From positions 1-15,773 of the forward strand of contig CAKQWG010000073.1 in assembly GCA_934278005.1 (NCBI GenBank): 15,773 bases of DNA. The letters are read 5' to 3'. The translations under genes were made by a program, and so were the position numbers. The number at the start of each line of letters is the position of its first letter. Within the stretch, counting starts at the first letter, position 1. Below the pieces are notes generated by a model. That model was not told the origin of the DNA. It did not search any database and was given only the letters and a program-made list of their open reading frames with translations. Origin of the DNA: an uncultured Pirellulaceae bacterium (GTDB taxonomy: Bacteria > Planctomycetota > Planctomycetia > Pirellulales > Pirellulaceae). Shown in pieces: positions 1 through 7,648 of this stretch.

Positions 1-66
1 TGTGCAAGGCTAGGGCTGGCTGTGCAAGGCTAGGGCTGCATGACGCAGGCTAGGGCTGGCTGTGCA
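1..66. repeat. 20-bp tandem repeat, about 3.3 copies
   Basis: Three consecutive 20-bp units of the form tgtgcaaggctagggctggc occupy 1-20, 21-40 and 41-60. Units 1 and 2 differ only at the last two bases and unit 3 at a few positions near its start. A partial fourth copy (tgtgca) follows. The array begins at the window edge, so its true length is unknown. It lies upstream of gatA and does not look coding. Confidence 0.85.
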
Positions 67-169
67 TCGACGAAACTGGACTTGGTAGGCGTTGCCAAGA
101 AGTGGGGGGAGCCATTACGATGGTCGGCTGAGTTTTCTTCCTTACAATAACTCGGTTTAGTCTACAGCT

Positions 170-1651
170 ATGGCCATCGAAGAACTATCTGCCTTGGAAA
201 TTGGTCGTCGCATTGGGGCCGGTCAGCTCTCAAGCCGCGAAGTGACCAACCACTTTCTGCAGCGTATCGAGGCCGGCAATGGTCGATTGAACGCCTATGT
301 GCATATCGATCCGGAGCGAAGTTTGCGTTTGGCAGAGCAGGTCGATCGCCGCATAGCGGCTGGCGAACTGACCTCGGCATTGGCTGGCGTGCCCGTCGCG
401 TTGAAAGATGTGCTGTGCGAACAGGGCGTGCCGACGACCTGTGGTTCGCGTATGCTGGCGAACTTCACACCGCCGTACACTGCCACGGCGGTGCAGCGCT
501 TGCTTGATGCGGGGCTGGTACCGCTGGGCAAAACCAATATGGACGAGTTCGCTATGGGGGGCAGCACAGAGACTAGCGTGCATGGGGTATGCCGCAATCC
601 TTGGGACGTCGAGCGAACGCCGGGCGGTTCGAGCGGTGGCGCGGCGGCCGTCATGGCAGCTGGGCTGGCGCCACTTTCGATCGGTTCTGATACCGGAGGA
701 TCGGTTCGGCAGCCGGCCGCTTTCTGTGGCGTGTGTGGGCTCAAGCCAACCTATGGCCGCATCAGCCGCTACGGCCTGGTCGCCTTTGCCAGCAGCCTGG
801 ATCAGATCGGTCCGCTAGCGCACGATGTCGGAGACTTGGCTGCGTGTCTGCAGATCTTAGCGGGGCATGATCCGCGTGACAGCACTTCTCTGGACGCTCC
901 TGTGCCGCAGTACGACGAGCATCTTCACCGGCCGCTCAAGGGTTTGAAGGTGGGAGTGATTCGCGAGCATATCGACCATCCAACTCTGGACGACACGATA
1001 CGCCAAGCGGTCGAGCGGGGGCAGAAGCTGCTGGCTGATCTGGGCGCGAAAATCGTCGATGTCCAGATCCCACACACGCAATATTCGGTCCCGGCCTATT
1101 ATGTGATCGGCCCCAGTGAGGCCAGCGGGAACCTTTCGCGTTTTGACGGGGTGCATTATGGTTATCGCGAATTGGCTATGGCCGGCACCGACGCCCCGTT
1201 GGATGCAATGATTGCTCGCAGTCGCAGTGCCGGTTTCGGCGCCGAGGTCAAACGCCGTATCATGTTGGGAACGTTTGCACTAAGTTCTGGGTATTACGAC
1301 GCCTATTATAAAAAGGCGCAGCAGGTGCGCCGCTTGATTGCGGGTGACTTCCAAGCGGCTTTCGAGCAAGTAGATATTCTGCTTGGGCCCGTGACGCCGA
1401 CCACAGCCCCCAAGCTGGGCGACAAGGCGGATGATCCGGTGCAGCGTTACTTGGGCGATTTGTTTACGGTGGGAGCCAATCTGGCTGGGATACCGAGCCT
1501 CTCCTTGCCGGCTGGACTGAGCCCTGCTGGGCTGCCACTGGCGGTTCAACTGCAGGCACCCGCGTTGCAAGAGCCGAAGTTGTTGCAAGCTGCTCAGCAG
1601 TTGCAGCAGGCAGGCTTTTTTACACCCAGCTTGGCCGGCCCAGCGAGCTAG
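170..1651 (+). CDS. gatA: Asp-tRNA(Asn)/Glu-tRNA(Gln) amidotransferase subunit A
   Basis: This is the amidase subunit of the GatCAB complex. It releases ammonia from glutamine and passes it to GatB, which converts misacylated Glu-tRNA(Gln) or Asp-tRNA(Asn) to the correct aminoacyl-tRNA in the cytoplasm. The amidase-signature triad is visible: Lys79 (in GVPVALKD), cis-Ser154 (in TPGGSSGG) and the nucleophile Ser178 (in SDTGGSVRQPAA). These numbers match the usual GatA numbering. At 493 residues it is full length for the family, and a normal C-terminus (GIPSLSLPAG) is present. The ATG at 170 is used because the protein starts at the expected N-terminus (MAIEELSALEIGRRI); no clear Shine-Dalgarno precedes it. 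A TACAAT hexamer at 143-148 could be a -10 element, but no good -35 was found. gatB follows after 229 bp, and gatC is not adjacent. Confidence 0.97.
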   Translation: MAIEELSALEIGRRIGAGQLSSREVTNHFLQRIEAGNGRLNAYVHIDPERSLRLAEQVDRRIAAGELTSALAGVPVALKDVLCEQGVPTTCGSRMLANFTPPYTATAVQRLLDAGLVPLGKTNMDEFAMGGSTETSVHGVCRNPWDVERTPGGSSGGAAAVMAAGLAPLSIGSDTGGSVRQPAAFCGVCGLKPTYGRISRYGLVAFASSLDQIGPLAHDVGDLAACLQILAGHDPRDSTSLDAPVPQYDEHLHRPLKGLKVGVIREHIDHPTLDDTIRQAVERGQKLLADLGAKIVDVQIPHTQYSVPAYYVIGPSEASGNLSRFDGVHYGYRELAMAGTDAPLDAMIARSRSAGFGAEVKRRIMLGTFALSSGYYDAYYKKAQQVRRLIAGDFQAAFEQVDILLGPVTPTTAPKLGDKADDPVQRYLGDLFTVGANLAGIPSLSLPAGLSPAGLPLAVQLQAPALQEPKLLQAAQQLQQAGFFTPSLAGPAS

Positions 1652-1662
1652 GCCAAGAAAGC

Positions 1663-1706
1663 CTCGCTGGCGCACATCGAGCAACTCGCTGGCGCGTGTT
1701 GAGCGA
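1663..1706. repeat. Two imperfect 22-bp direct repeats after gatA
   Basis: Two adjacent 22-bp units (1663-1684 and 1685-1706) share the 11-mer ctcgctggcgc. They differ at five positions, all of them transitions. The first unit also pairs with ccagcgag at 1640-1647 across the gatA stop codon, giving an 8-bp stem. No U-tract follows, so a terminator is not supported. The remainder of the gatA-gatB gap shows no other clear structure. Confidence 0.5.
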
Positions 1707-1880
1707 ATGGCTTGGAGTTGTTCGCGGAAGCGGTGAAGTCACGCACGCGCTTCAAGCCTGGGCTGGCCGCAGTGCAGGCGACAGTCCCTCCAGCGCGAGT
1801 CGCGACTTTGAACTTAATTTACGCGTTCCTGAATATTCCAGAGCTGCCCTTTAGCCGTTTGTATTTGCATCGATAGCGAT

Positions 1881-3356
1881 ATGACCACAACACCTTATAA
1901 AATTATCATCGGCTTGGAAGTCCATGTGCAGCTGAGCACACGGTCCAAGTTGTTTTGCAGCTGCGCGACCACCTTTGGGGCACCACCCAACACGCAAGTC
2001 TGCCCCGTCTGCTTAGGGCTGCCCGGTGCGCTGCCGGTGCTCAACGAGCGAGCGGCCGAATTGGCAATTCGCACCGGGCTGGCGTTGGACTGCGAGATCG
2101 CACAACAGACCAAATGGGATCGCAAAAATTACTTTTATCCAGACTTGCCTAAGGGGTATCAGATCAGCCAGTTTGATCAGCCGATCTGTGGTCCGGGGCA
2201 TTTGGATTTCCCGGACCCAGAGCGCGATGGAGAGCGACTGCGAGTGCGGCTGGTGCGGGCGCACTTGGAAGAGGATGCGGGCAAGAGCGTGCACGACGAA
2301 GTGGTCGGCAAGGCGGATAGTCGCATCGATTTGAATCGGGCCGGTACTCCGCTGCTGGAGATCGTGTCTGAACCCGATCTGCGATCGGCGGCCGCGGCTA
2401 AAGCCTTTTTGACTGAGCTGCGTCTGCTGTTGACCTATTTAGAGGTGTCCGACTGCAATATGCAGGAGGGCAGCCTGCGAGCGGATGCCAATATCAATCT
2501 GCATATCGACAAAGATGGCCGCACCGTGGCTACGCCGATCGTCGAAGTCAAGAACTTAAACAGCTTTCGCGCCGTCGAGCGGGCCTTGAACTACGAAACC
2601 ACGCGACAGTACGAGGCATGGTTGAAGACCGGGCAGGAGCTTGGGCAAGCTCCCAAGCAGACTCGCGGCTGGGATGATGCTGCGGGCACCACTGTGGCGC
2701 AGCGGGAGAAGGAGGAGTCGAGCGACTACCGGTATTTCCCAGACCCCGACCTGGTGCCGCTGCAGATCAGCCCGCAACAACTGCAGCAGATTGGTGAGCG
2801 ACTGGGCAAACTGCCCGGCCAGCTGCGCAGCGAGTTGGAGTCAGAGCACGCTTTGAAGCCCTACGATGCTGACGTGATCGTCTCGCAGGGTAGGGGGGTG
2901 GTCGAGTATTTCCTAGCATGTGTGGCTGCCGGTGGTTCGGCGAGACGAGTCAGTTCGTGGATTCAGCAAGATGTCCTGCGGACGCTCAACGAGACCGGCG
3001 GGACGATTGAAACGTTCCCAGTGAACGCCGCACGCTTGGCGGAACTGATCCAGGCGATCGAGGCCGGCGAGCTGGACAATACGCGCGGAAAAGACGTATT
3101 CCAGCGCTGGTTGGCTCATGGGGAATCCGATTTAGCGACCGCCAAAACTGCCTTGGGCATCGCCAGCGTCGATCGCGGCGAACTGGAAGCGTTGTGCCGC
3201 GAGCTACTGGCGGAGAACCCCAAGGTGGTCGAGCAGGTCAAGCAGGGGAACCTCAAAGGGCTTGGCGCACTGATCGGCGCTGCCAAAAAGAAGAATCCCA
3301 ATGCCGATCCCAAGCTGGTGCGCGAATTGTGTCAACAGTTGATCGAGGCGAGCTAG
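1881..3356 (+). CDS. gatB: Asp-tRNA(Asn)/Glu-tRNA(Gln) amidotransferase subunit B
   Basis: This is the tRNA-binding and kinase subunit of GatCAB. It phosphorylates the Glu or Asp carried on the misacylated tRNA and amidates it with ammonia channelled from GatA. The N-terminal GLEVHVQL motif (residues 11-18) and the zinc-binding cysteines C26, C28, C41 and C44 (CSC ... CPVCLG) are intact. NYFYPDLPKGYQISQ and the later SSDYRYFPDPDL are family hallmarks. The C-terminal part (about residue 335 onward) carries the helical GatB/YqeY-like tail, ending near NPNADPKLVRELCQQLIE. The 491-residue length is normal. The ATG at 1881 gives the expected N-terminus; no Shine-Dalgarno is evident. TTGAAC at 1808-1813 is the best -35-like hexamer upstream, but the matching -10 is poor. 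It is on the same strand as gatA but separated by 229 bp, so it may have its own promoter. Confidence 0.97.
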   Translation: MTTTPYKIIIGLEVHVQLSTRSKLFCSCATTFGAPPNTQVCPVCLGLPGALPVLNERAAELAIRTGLALDCEIAQQTKWDRKNYFYPDLPKGYQISQFDQPICGPGHLDFPDPERDGERLRVRLVRAHLEEDAGKSVHDEVVGKADSRIDLNRAGTPLLEIVSEPDLRSAAAAKAFLTELRLLLTYLEVSDCNMQEGSLRADANINLHIDKDGRTVATPIVEVKNLNSFRAVERALNYETTRQYEAWLKTGQELGQAPKQTRGWDDAAGTTVAQREKEESSDYRYFPDPDLVPLQISPQQLQQIGERLGKLPGQLRSELESEHALKPYDADVIVSQGRGVVEYFLACVAAGGSARRVSSWIQQDVLRTLNETGGTIETFPVNAARLAELIQAIEAGELDNTRGKDVFQRWLAHGESDLATAKTALGIASVDRGELEALCRELLAENPKVVEQVKQGNLKGLGALIGAAKKKNPNADPKLVRELCQQLIEAS

Positions 3357-3425
3357 AAGCGGCTTGTGCGTAAATAATTCCCCTATGCAGACTGTTGTCG
3401 CGAGGGTTGTTACAATTTCGAGCAT

Positions 3426-3818
3426 ATGTCGGGCGATGCACTTAATGGAGCGCAGTGTCGCCTTGGGGATGGCCAGGAGGGCAGGCTGTGGCCATGGGGT
3501 CATGATTCAACCTTTCGCGAGACGACAACTGTGGCAGGAACTCTCAACGGAAAAGTCGTGCAGATCGACGACTCGGGTAACCTGGTTACCGATATACCTG
3601 TGGCCAGCTTAAACGGTGCGCCCCGCGATGCCTCTCTGCGGGTGGTGGTGGATGAACATGAGACCTATGGCTTATACCCCGCCGATCACAGCCAACCGGC
3701 GATGACGTTGGTGGCTACGGTAGATGAAGACGGGCCGCTGAAGATCGTTCTAGTGGGCGACAATGCGAGTATGATGTTAGGCGTTCGGCCCGGGGCGCCG
3801 GTCGAAGTGCATTGGTAA
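3426..3818 (+). CDS. Stand-alone SAM hydroxide adenosyltransferase C-terminal-domain protein
   Basis: The 130-residue protein resembles only the C-terminal beta-barrel domain of the SAM hydroxide adenosyltransferase/fluorinase family (former DUF62). Recognisable elements are GKVVQIDDSGNLVTDIP (about residues 42-58), in place of the usual G-x-V-x-x-ID-x-FGNLxTNI, and the ending GVRPGAPVEVHW, which resembles G-x-GDPVEV. Full-length members have roughly 260-280 residues with an N-terminal nucleotide-binding domain; that half is absent here and is not encoded upstream, where gatB ends 69 bp away. The first 35 residues look unlike the family, so the true start may be later, for example GTG at 3531. 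bioA starts 13 bp downstream, suggesting co-transcription. Catalysis is unlikely without the N-terminal domain. A role in SAM or purine nucleoside binding is inference only. Confidence 0.8.
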   Translation: MSGDALNGAQCRLGDGQEGRLWPWGHDSTFRETTTVAGTLNGKVVQIDDSGNLVTDIPVASLNGAPRDASLRVVVDEHETYGLYPADHSQPAMTLVATVDEDGPLKIVLVGDNASMMLGVRPGAPVEVHW

Positions 3819-3831
3819 TCTGTGATAATGG

Positions 3832-5196
3832 ATGGAACAAGGAGTGGATGTAGGACAAGCTGACATGCTGCGATGGGATCGCGAGCATTACTGGCATGCT
3901 TTTACACAAATGGCCGAGTACGAACCGCTGGTGGTCGATCGCGCCAAGGGTGTGTGGTTGTACGATCACCACGGCCGACAACTGCTCGACGGCGTAAGCA
4001 GCCTGTGGTGCAATGTGCACGGACACGGACATCCCCGCATCGATGCGGCCATCACTCAGCAACTGGCACGCGTGGCTCATGTGACTTCGCTGGGGATGAG
4101 CAATAGCACCACCATCGAATTGGTGCGGCGCTTGGTCGAAGTTACGCCCGCTGGGCTGGAGTGCATCTTCTTTAGCAGCGATGGCTCTAGCGCCGTGGAG
4201 GTTGCGCTGAAGATGGCCTTTCAGTACTGGCGGCAGTGCGCACAGCCGGAGCCAGAGCGGAACTTGTATCTAGCGATTGGCAACGCTTATCATGGCGACA
4301 CGCTGGGCAGTGTGAGCGTAGGAGGCGTATCGCGTTTTCACGCGATGTTCGATCCACTGCTGTTTGAAGTGGTCCACGGTCCTTGTCCTGACGGTTATCG
4401 GCGGCCTCCGGGTGTGGGTGCAGAGGAGCTCTGCGACTATTACCTGAAGCAGTACGAAGTGTTATTTGACCGCTTTGCTGGAAAGCTGGCGGCGGTAATC
4501 GTCGAGCCGCTAGTGCAGGGGGCGGCGGGGATGGTGATGCACCCGCCGGGCTTCCTACGTGGTTTGTGTAAGTTGGCTCGCGCGCACGGCGTGCTGCTGA
4601 TCGCCGATGAAATCGCGGTTGGCATGGGACGCACCGGCAAGCTCTGGGCGTGCCAGTGGGAACAGGTCGAGCCCGATTTCTTATGCACTGCGAAGGGGCT
4701 TAGCGGCGGTTACCTGCCGTTGGCCGCCACGCTGACCACGCGGCGGATTTGGGACGCCTTTCTGGGTGAGTATGCGCAGTCGCGGTCGTTTTTTCATGGG
4801 CACTCTTTCGGAGGCAATCCGCTGGCATGCGCGGCAGCGCTCGCCTCGCTAGAGCTGTTCGACGAAGAGCAGACGCTGCACAACGTGGCCACGCGCGGTG
4901 CGCAGTTAGAAGAGTGCCTGGCCGGCCTAAATAAATTCCCCGCGGTAGGAGACATCCGCCGGCGTGGATTGATCGCCGCAGTGGAGCTGATCGCTGACCG
5001 CACGACTCAAGCCCCATTCCCGTGGGCCGAGCGAATGGGACACCAAGTATGTCAGCGAGCCCTTGAACGCGGCGTGTGGTTGCGACCGCTGGGCAATGTG
5101 ATCGTGATTATGCCTCCGCTGTGCGTGGAGGCCGGCCATATCGAACAGATTGTCGATGCGGTTCAATACGGTATCGAGCGCACGTTTGCCTCGTAG
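3832..5196 (+). CDS. bioA: Adenosylmethionine-8-amino-7-oxononanoate aminotransferase (DAPA synthase)
   Basis: This PLP enzyme of biotin synthesis transfers the amino group of S-adenosylmethionine to 8-amino-7-oxononanoate (KAPA) to give 7,8-diaminopelargonate in the cytosol. It is a fold-type I, class III aminotransferase. BioA-type motifs are DREHYWHAFTQM (about residues 16-27), GVSSLWCNVHGHGHP (54-68), YHGDTLGSVSVGG (153-165), VIVEPLVQGAAGM (222-234) and LIADEIAVGMGRTGK (256-270). PLP contacts are Asp259 and Schiff-base Lys288 (in CTAKGLSGGY). FFHGHSFGGNPLACAAA is also typical. At 454 residues it is slightly longer than the 429-residue E. coli enzyme, mainly at the N-terminus. ATG 3832 is taken; ATG 3865 (residue 12), preceded by an aggac-like site, is a plausible alternative. 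No other biotin gene is in the window. It lies 13 bp after the SAM-HAT-like gene. Confidence 0.96.
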   Translation: MEQGVDVGQADMLRWDREHYWHAFTQMAEYEPLVVDRAKGVWLYDHHGRQLLDGVSSLWCNVHGHGHPRIDAAITQQLARVAHVTSLGMSNSTTIELVRRLVEVTPAGLECIFFSSDGSSAVEVALKMAFQYWRQCAQPEPERNLYLAIGNAYHGDTLGSVSVGGVSRFHAMFDPLLFEVVHGPCPDGYRRPPGVGAEELCDYYLKQYEVLFDRFAGKLAAVIVEPLVQGAAGMVMHPPGFLRGLCKLARAHGVLLIADEIAVGMGRTGKLWACQWEQVEPDFLCTAKGLSGGYLPLAATLTTRRIWDAFLGEYAQSRSFFHGHSFGGNPLACAAALASLELFDEEQTLHNVATRGAQLEECLAGLNKFPAVGDIRRRGLIAAVELIADRTTQAPFPWAERMGHQVCQRALERGVWLRPLGNVIVIMPPLCVEAGHIEQIVDAVQYGIERTFAS

Positions 5197-5263
5197 GCTC
5201 GTAGCGAAGGCAGTGAGCGCAGCGCAGTTGAGGCACATGGGCAGGTTGCCAGCTGGCAAGGTA

Positions 5264-5330
5264 GTGCTGTGGGTGTGGGTGTGGGTGTGGGTGTGGGTGT
5301 GGGTAGTGCTGTGGGTTTGGGTGTGGGGGC
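5264..5330 (+). repeat. G-rich 6-bp tandem repeat (gtgggt), predicted G-quadruplex
   Basis: Six GGG runs spaced exactly 6 bp apart begin at 5271, 5277, 5283, 5289, 5295 and 5301. Three more G-runs lie at 5313, 5319 and 5325-5329. The block tagtgctgtggg occurs twice, framing the array. With 3-nt loops between G-runs this satisfies the standard G3/N1-7 quadruplex pattern several times over. The G-rich strand is the bioA sense strand, so the array would lie in the bioA 3' UTR, between convergent genes. Confidence 0.85.
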
Positions 5331-5359
5331 CGACGCGGAGCGTCGGGCCACACTAGCGA
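5328..5359 (-). repeat. Copy 1 of a 32-bp stop-codon/hairpin element
   Basis: Read on the minus strand this element begins tcgctagtgtggcc, then c, then gacgctccgcgtcgg and cc. It is 30/32 identical to 11383-11414 on the plus strand. It includes the final CGC codon and TAG stop of the minus-strand gene 5353-5895. It then forms a hairpin with a 9-bp stem (ggcc/gacgc pairing with gcgtc/ggcc, one bulged C) and a tcc loop. Confidence 0.75.
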
Positions 5360-5895
5360 TCCACGGGTGGTTGTATCAGGCCGGAGGGGGCGGGCAAAAG
5401 GGCTTCGCCGTCACGTGAGAAAGCTCCGGGGGCATCGTTCCGCGGGCGATTTTGACTGGCCGGTTTGGCATAGTCCGGACGCGGGCCGGTTTGCAAAACC
5501 TCCCAGGGCTTGGGATAGTAGTACGTCTTATAAACCGGCGGGCAGTGCTTGCCGTCGTAACGTCCGGCCTCGACGTTTTCTTGCCACACCATCGCTTCCT
5601 GGCTCGTGCGCGAAATCTTGTCAGCAATCCAACCCGTCGTATAGCGCGGGCGGTTGTAGGCGCGGCGATACTCGGTGTGGGCATAATAGAACGGATGCGG
5701 CAGGATGTCGGGCCGGGGATCGGCGGTGTGATTGAGCGTCGGACGCTCTGAGGCTCGCAGGCTGGAGTCTTTTGTCGCTGTCGATGCACAGGCGACTATC
5801 AGCAGCAGCGATTTAGTAATCGGTCCGTGGAGGCTCGAGCACTCTAGGCGGCCAAGTCGCCGTCTGATGATGGACTGCAGTTTTACGAGGGACAT
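5353..5895 (-). CDS. Putative Tyr/Pro-rich lipoprotein, function unknown
   Basis: I do not recognise a named family. The 180-residue product has a long basic N-region, then a short hydrophobic stretch ending in a lipobox-like LLIVAC, with Cys36 as the candidate lipidated residue. This suggests export and membrane anchoring. The mature part is rich in Tyr and Pro, with two dense patches: HPFYYAHTEYRRAYNRPRY (about residues 67-85) and PPVYKTYYYPKPWEVLQTGP (about 119-138). Between them lies TTGWIADKISRTSQEAMVWQ. Several overlapping reading frames are open here because of base composition. This one is preferred because it has a plausible signal sequence and a protein-like residue pattern. Its stop codon lies inside a dispersed repeat element. 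It is convergent with bioA and divergent from the downstream methyltransferase gene. Confidence 0.7.
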   Translation of the reverse strand: MSLVKLQSIIRRRLGRLECSSLHGPITKSLLLIVACASTATKDSSLRASERPTLNHTADPRPDILPHPFYYAHTEYRRAYNRPRYTTGWIADKISRTSQEAMVWQENVEAGRYDGKHCPPVYKTYYYPKPWEVLQTGPRPDYAKPASQNRPRNDAPGAFSRDGEALLPAPSGLIQPPVDR

Positions 5896-6193
5896 GGCGC
5901 ATCCGTTCGCTCTAGAGGTTCTGATTTGGGCGAGCGTCCTTGCTCGACCTGGGTGGATCAGTTGGTATCTTCGGCATATGCGTTACGCTACGCTTAGCCG
6001 TCTGGTGTGGAGTCGGATCGTAGCGGCTGTAGGGGTTGAAGTGGGTTGAGGGATATATAGCCACTGCGGCTAGGAAAACTGAAGCTATCGCCGGGAATTT
6101 ACAGCCGGTCGGCCGAGCGTGAGTTAGGTAGCTGGTAGACTGTGAGGGTAAGGTCAAGTCTGACTACCGAAGGACTATTGCCAGGGCTGTGAT
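5896..6193. other. Divergent intergenic gap with no recognisable gene
   Basis: This 298-bp gap separates the minus-strand lipoprotein gene from the plus-strand methyltransferase gene and should hold both promoters. Short open frames cross it on both strands, but none shows a protein-like pattern or start signal. An AT-rich ggatatatag at 6051-6060 is the only promoter-like patch; no -35 at good spacing was found. Confidence 0.4.
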
Positions 6194-7465
6194 ATGTATA
6201 TGCGACGCACCTTGAATCTCAATTGTTTCGCAACATCGTTTGTGTGTGGCATGTTGTTGTTATGGGGAGCCGTTCCAATTAGTAGCGTTCACGGGCAAGC
6301 TGGTTTGCCACCGTTTATTAACTTTGGGGCGGCTCGCGAGCAGCTCATTCGCGAAGTGCTCATTCCGGGAGGCGTGACGGATCAACGGGTGATCGAGGCG
6401 ATCCGCCAAACGCCGCGGCAGGAGTTTGTGCCATTCAGTGTTCGCAATGAGGCGTACTACGATCGCGCGCTACCTATCGGAGCTTCGCAGACGATCAGCA
6501 GCCCGCTGATTGTGTCGATCATGACTCAGGAGCTGCAAACTGAAGCAGACCAAAAGGTGCTGGAAATTGGCACGGGCAGCGGGTTTCAGGCAGCGGTGCT
6601 TAGCCCATTGGTCAAAGAGGTCTATTCGATCGAGATCATTCCTGAGCTGGGCCAGCAGGCGCGCAAGGTTCTCGATGCGCTGGGTTATAAGAATGTGTTT
6701 ACCAAAATCGGGGATGGATTTCTCGGCTGGGAGGAGCATGCTCCGTTTGACCGCATCATTGTTACATGCAGCCCCGAGAACGTTCCGCAGCCGCTGATCG
6801 ATCAATTGGCCGAAGGTGGGCTGATGGTCATCCCGGTCGGCGAGCGCTATCAGCAGACGCTCTACTTGATGCGCAAAACGGACGGCAAGCTGGAGCGTGA
6901 ATCGCTGCGGCCAACGCTCTTTGTCCCGATGACCGGCGAGGCCGAAGAGCGGCGTCAGGTGCAGGCCGATCCGACGCGACCGGAGTTGGTCAACGGCGGT
7001 TTTGAGGAGCAGCCGAGCACGGCGGGTGTAGTGCCGGGTTGGTATTACGAACGTGGCCTTGTTTGGGAGCAGGCGGATGATGCTCCCGAAGGCAAGAGCT
7101 TTGTGAGGTTTCGCAACGATGTGCAGGGGCGACCCACCAATTTGCTGCAAGGGGTCGCGCTCGACGGGCGGCAGGTGAAGCGAATCAAACTGTCAGCATC
7201 GGTGAAGGTTGTCGACGTCAAACCGGGCATCGATGCCGATGAACTGCCTGCTGTCGCGATCCGATTTTTCGACGATCAGCGGAGCTTGCTGGCTACGCAG
7301 TGGTTGGGGTTATTTCGCGGCACGCGAAATTGGCGTGCGGAATCGCACGTTTTCCGCGTTCCGGTCGAATGTCGCGAGGCGATTGTTTCGATTGGTTTGT
7401 TCGGTGCGACCGGCGAAGCCTACTTTGACGACGTTCGCTTAGAGGCGGTGGCTGGCAACCCTTGA
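6194..7465 (+). CDS. Exported protein-L-isoaspartate O-methyltransferase with C-terminal beta-sandwich domain
   Basis: Residues about 45-250 form a protein-L-isoaspartate(D-aspartate) O-methyltransferase, which uses SAM to methylate isoaspartyl residues in damaged proteins. Family marks are RQEFVPFSVRNEAYYDRALP (74-93), IGASQTISSP (95-104), SAM motif I VLEIGTGSGFQAAVLS (122-137), YSIEII (144-149) and FDRIIVT (185-191). An N-terminal signal peptide is visible: basic MRR, hydrophobic core about 12-29, likely cleavage after VHG or VHGQA near residues 34-36. Residues about 264-423 form an added domain (ELVNGGFEE, VPGWYYE, ending GEAYFDDVRLE), typical of carbohydrate-binding or galactose-binding-like jelly rolls. 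At 423 residues it is about twice the length of the cytosolic enzyme. ATG 6194 and ATG 6200 are both possible starts. It appears monocistronic. The pcm name is avoided because the export and fusion differ from the classical enzyme. Confidence 0.9.
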   Translation: MYMRRTLNLNCFATSFVCGMLLLWGAVPISSVHGQAGLPPFINFGAAREQLIREVLIPGGVTDQRVIEAIRQTPRQEFVPFSVRNEAYYDRALPIGASQTISSPLIVSIMTQELQTEADQKVLEIGTGSGFQAAVLSPLVKEVYSIEIIPELGQQARKVLDALGYKNVFTKIGDGFLGWEEHAPFDRIIVTCSPENVPQPLIDQLAEGGLMVIPVGERYQQTLYLMRKTDGKLERESLRPTLFVPMTGEAEERRQVQADPTRPELVNGGFEEQPSTAGVVPGWYYERGLVWEQADDAPEGKSFVRFRNDVQGRPTNLLQGVALDGRQVKRIKLSASVKVVDVKPGIDADELPAVAIRFFDDQRSLLATQWLGLFRGTRNWRAESHVFRVPVECREAIVSIGLFGATGEAYFDDVRLEAVAGNP

Positions 7466-7648
7466 TGGTAGGCCATCGCCCCGCGTGGCTGTTTTGCTGC
7501 GAATTTGCTGCAAGGTCGCTAGGCGTATTGCCTGGATTTTGCGGCGGGCAATTTCGCGGAAAATTTGTTCGACAAGGGCTGAGTTTGAGCTAGGCTTAGG
7601 TGTATATCTCGCCAGGATTAGTTATTCGCTAAAAGCTGCCCAGGCTAC

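Noticed and set aside
1640..1670. Stem-loop spanning the gatA stop codon as an intrinsic terminator
   Set aside because: The stem is only 8 bp with a bulged interior and no T-run follows.
3394..3416. Sigma70 promoter with TACAAT at 3411-3416 upstream of the SAM-HAT-like gene
   Set aside because: The nearest -35-like hexamer (TTGTCG, 3394) leaves only 11 bp spacing. The gene more likely shares the gatB transcript or uses an unrecognised promoter.
3364..3612. 82-codon plus-strand frame overlapping the SAM-HAT-like gene
   Set aside because: It runs out of frame through the conserved IDDSGNLVTDIP coding segment and shows no motif of its own.
5150..5356. Open frame with a WVWVWV run at the end of bioA
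   Set aside because: It is only the translation of the gtgggt hexamer repeat plus an out-of-frame part of bioA.
5367..5789. Other long open frames overlapping the minus-strand gene 5353-5895 (both strands)
   Set aside because: Their residue composition is Arg/Thr/Cys-rich and random-looking. The 5353-5895 frame alone has a signal sequence and protein-like pattern.
5732..6157. Short open frames in the divergent gap (5732-6049 plus, 5912-6157 minus)
   Set aside because: No start signals, no family resemblance, and each overlaps the promoter region of better-supported genes.
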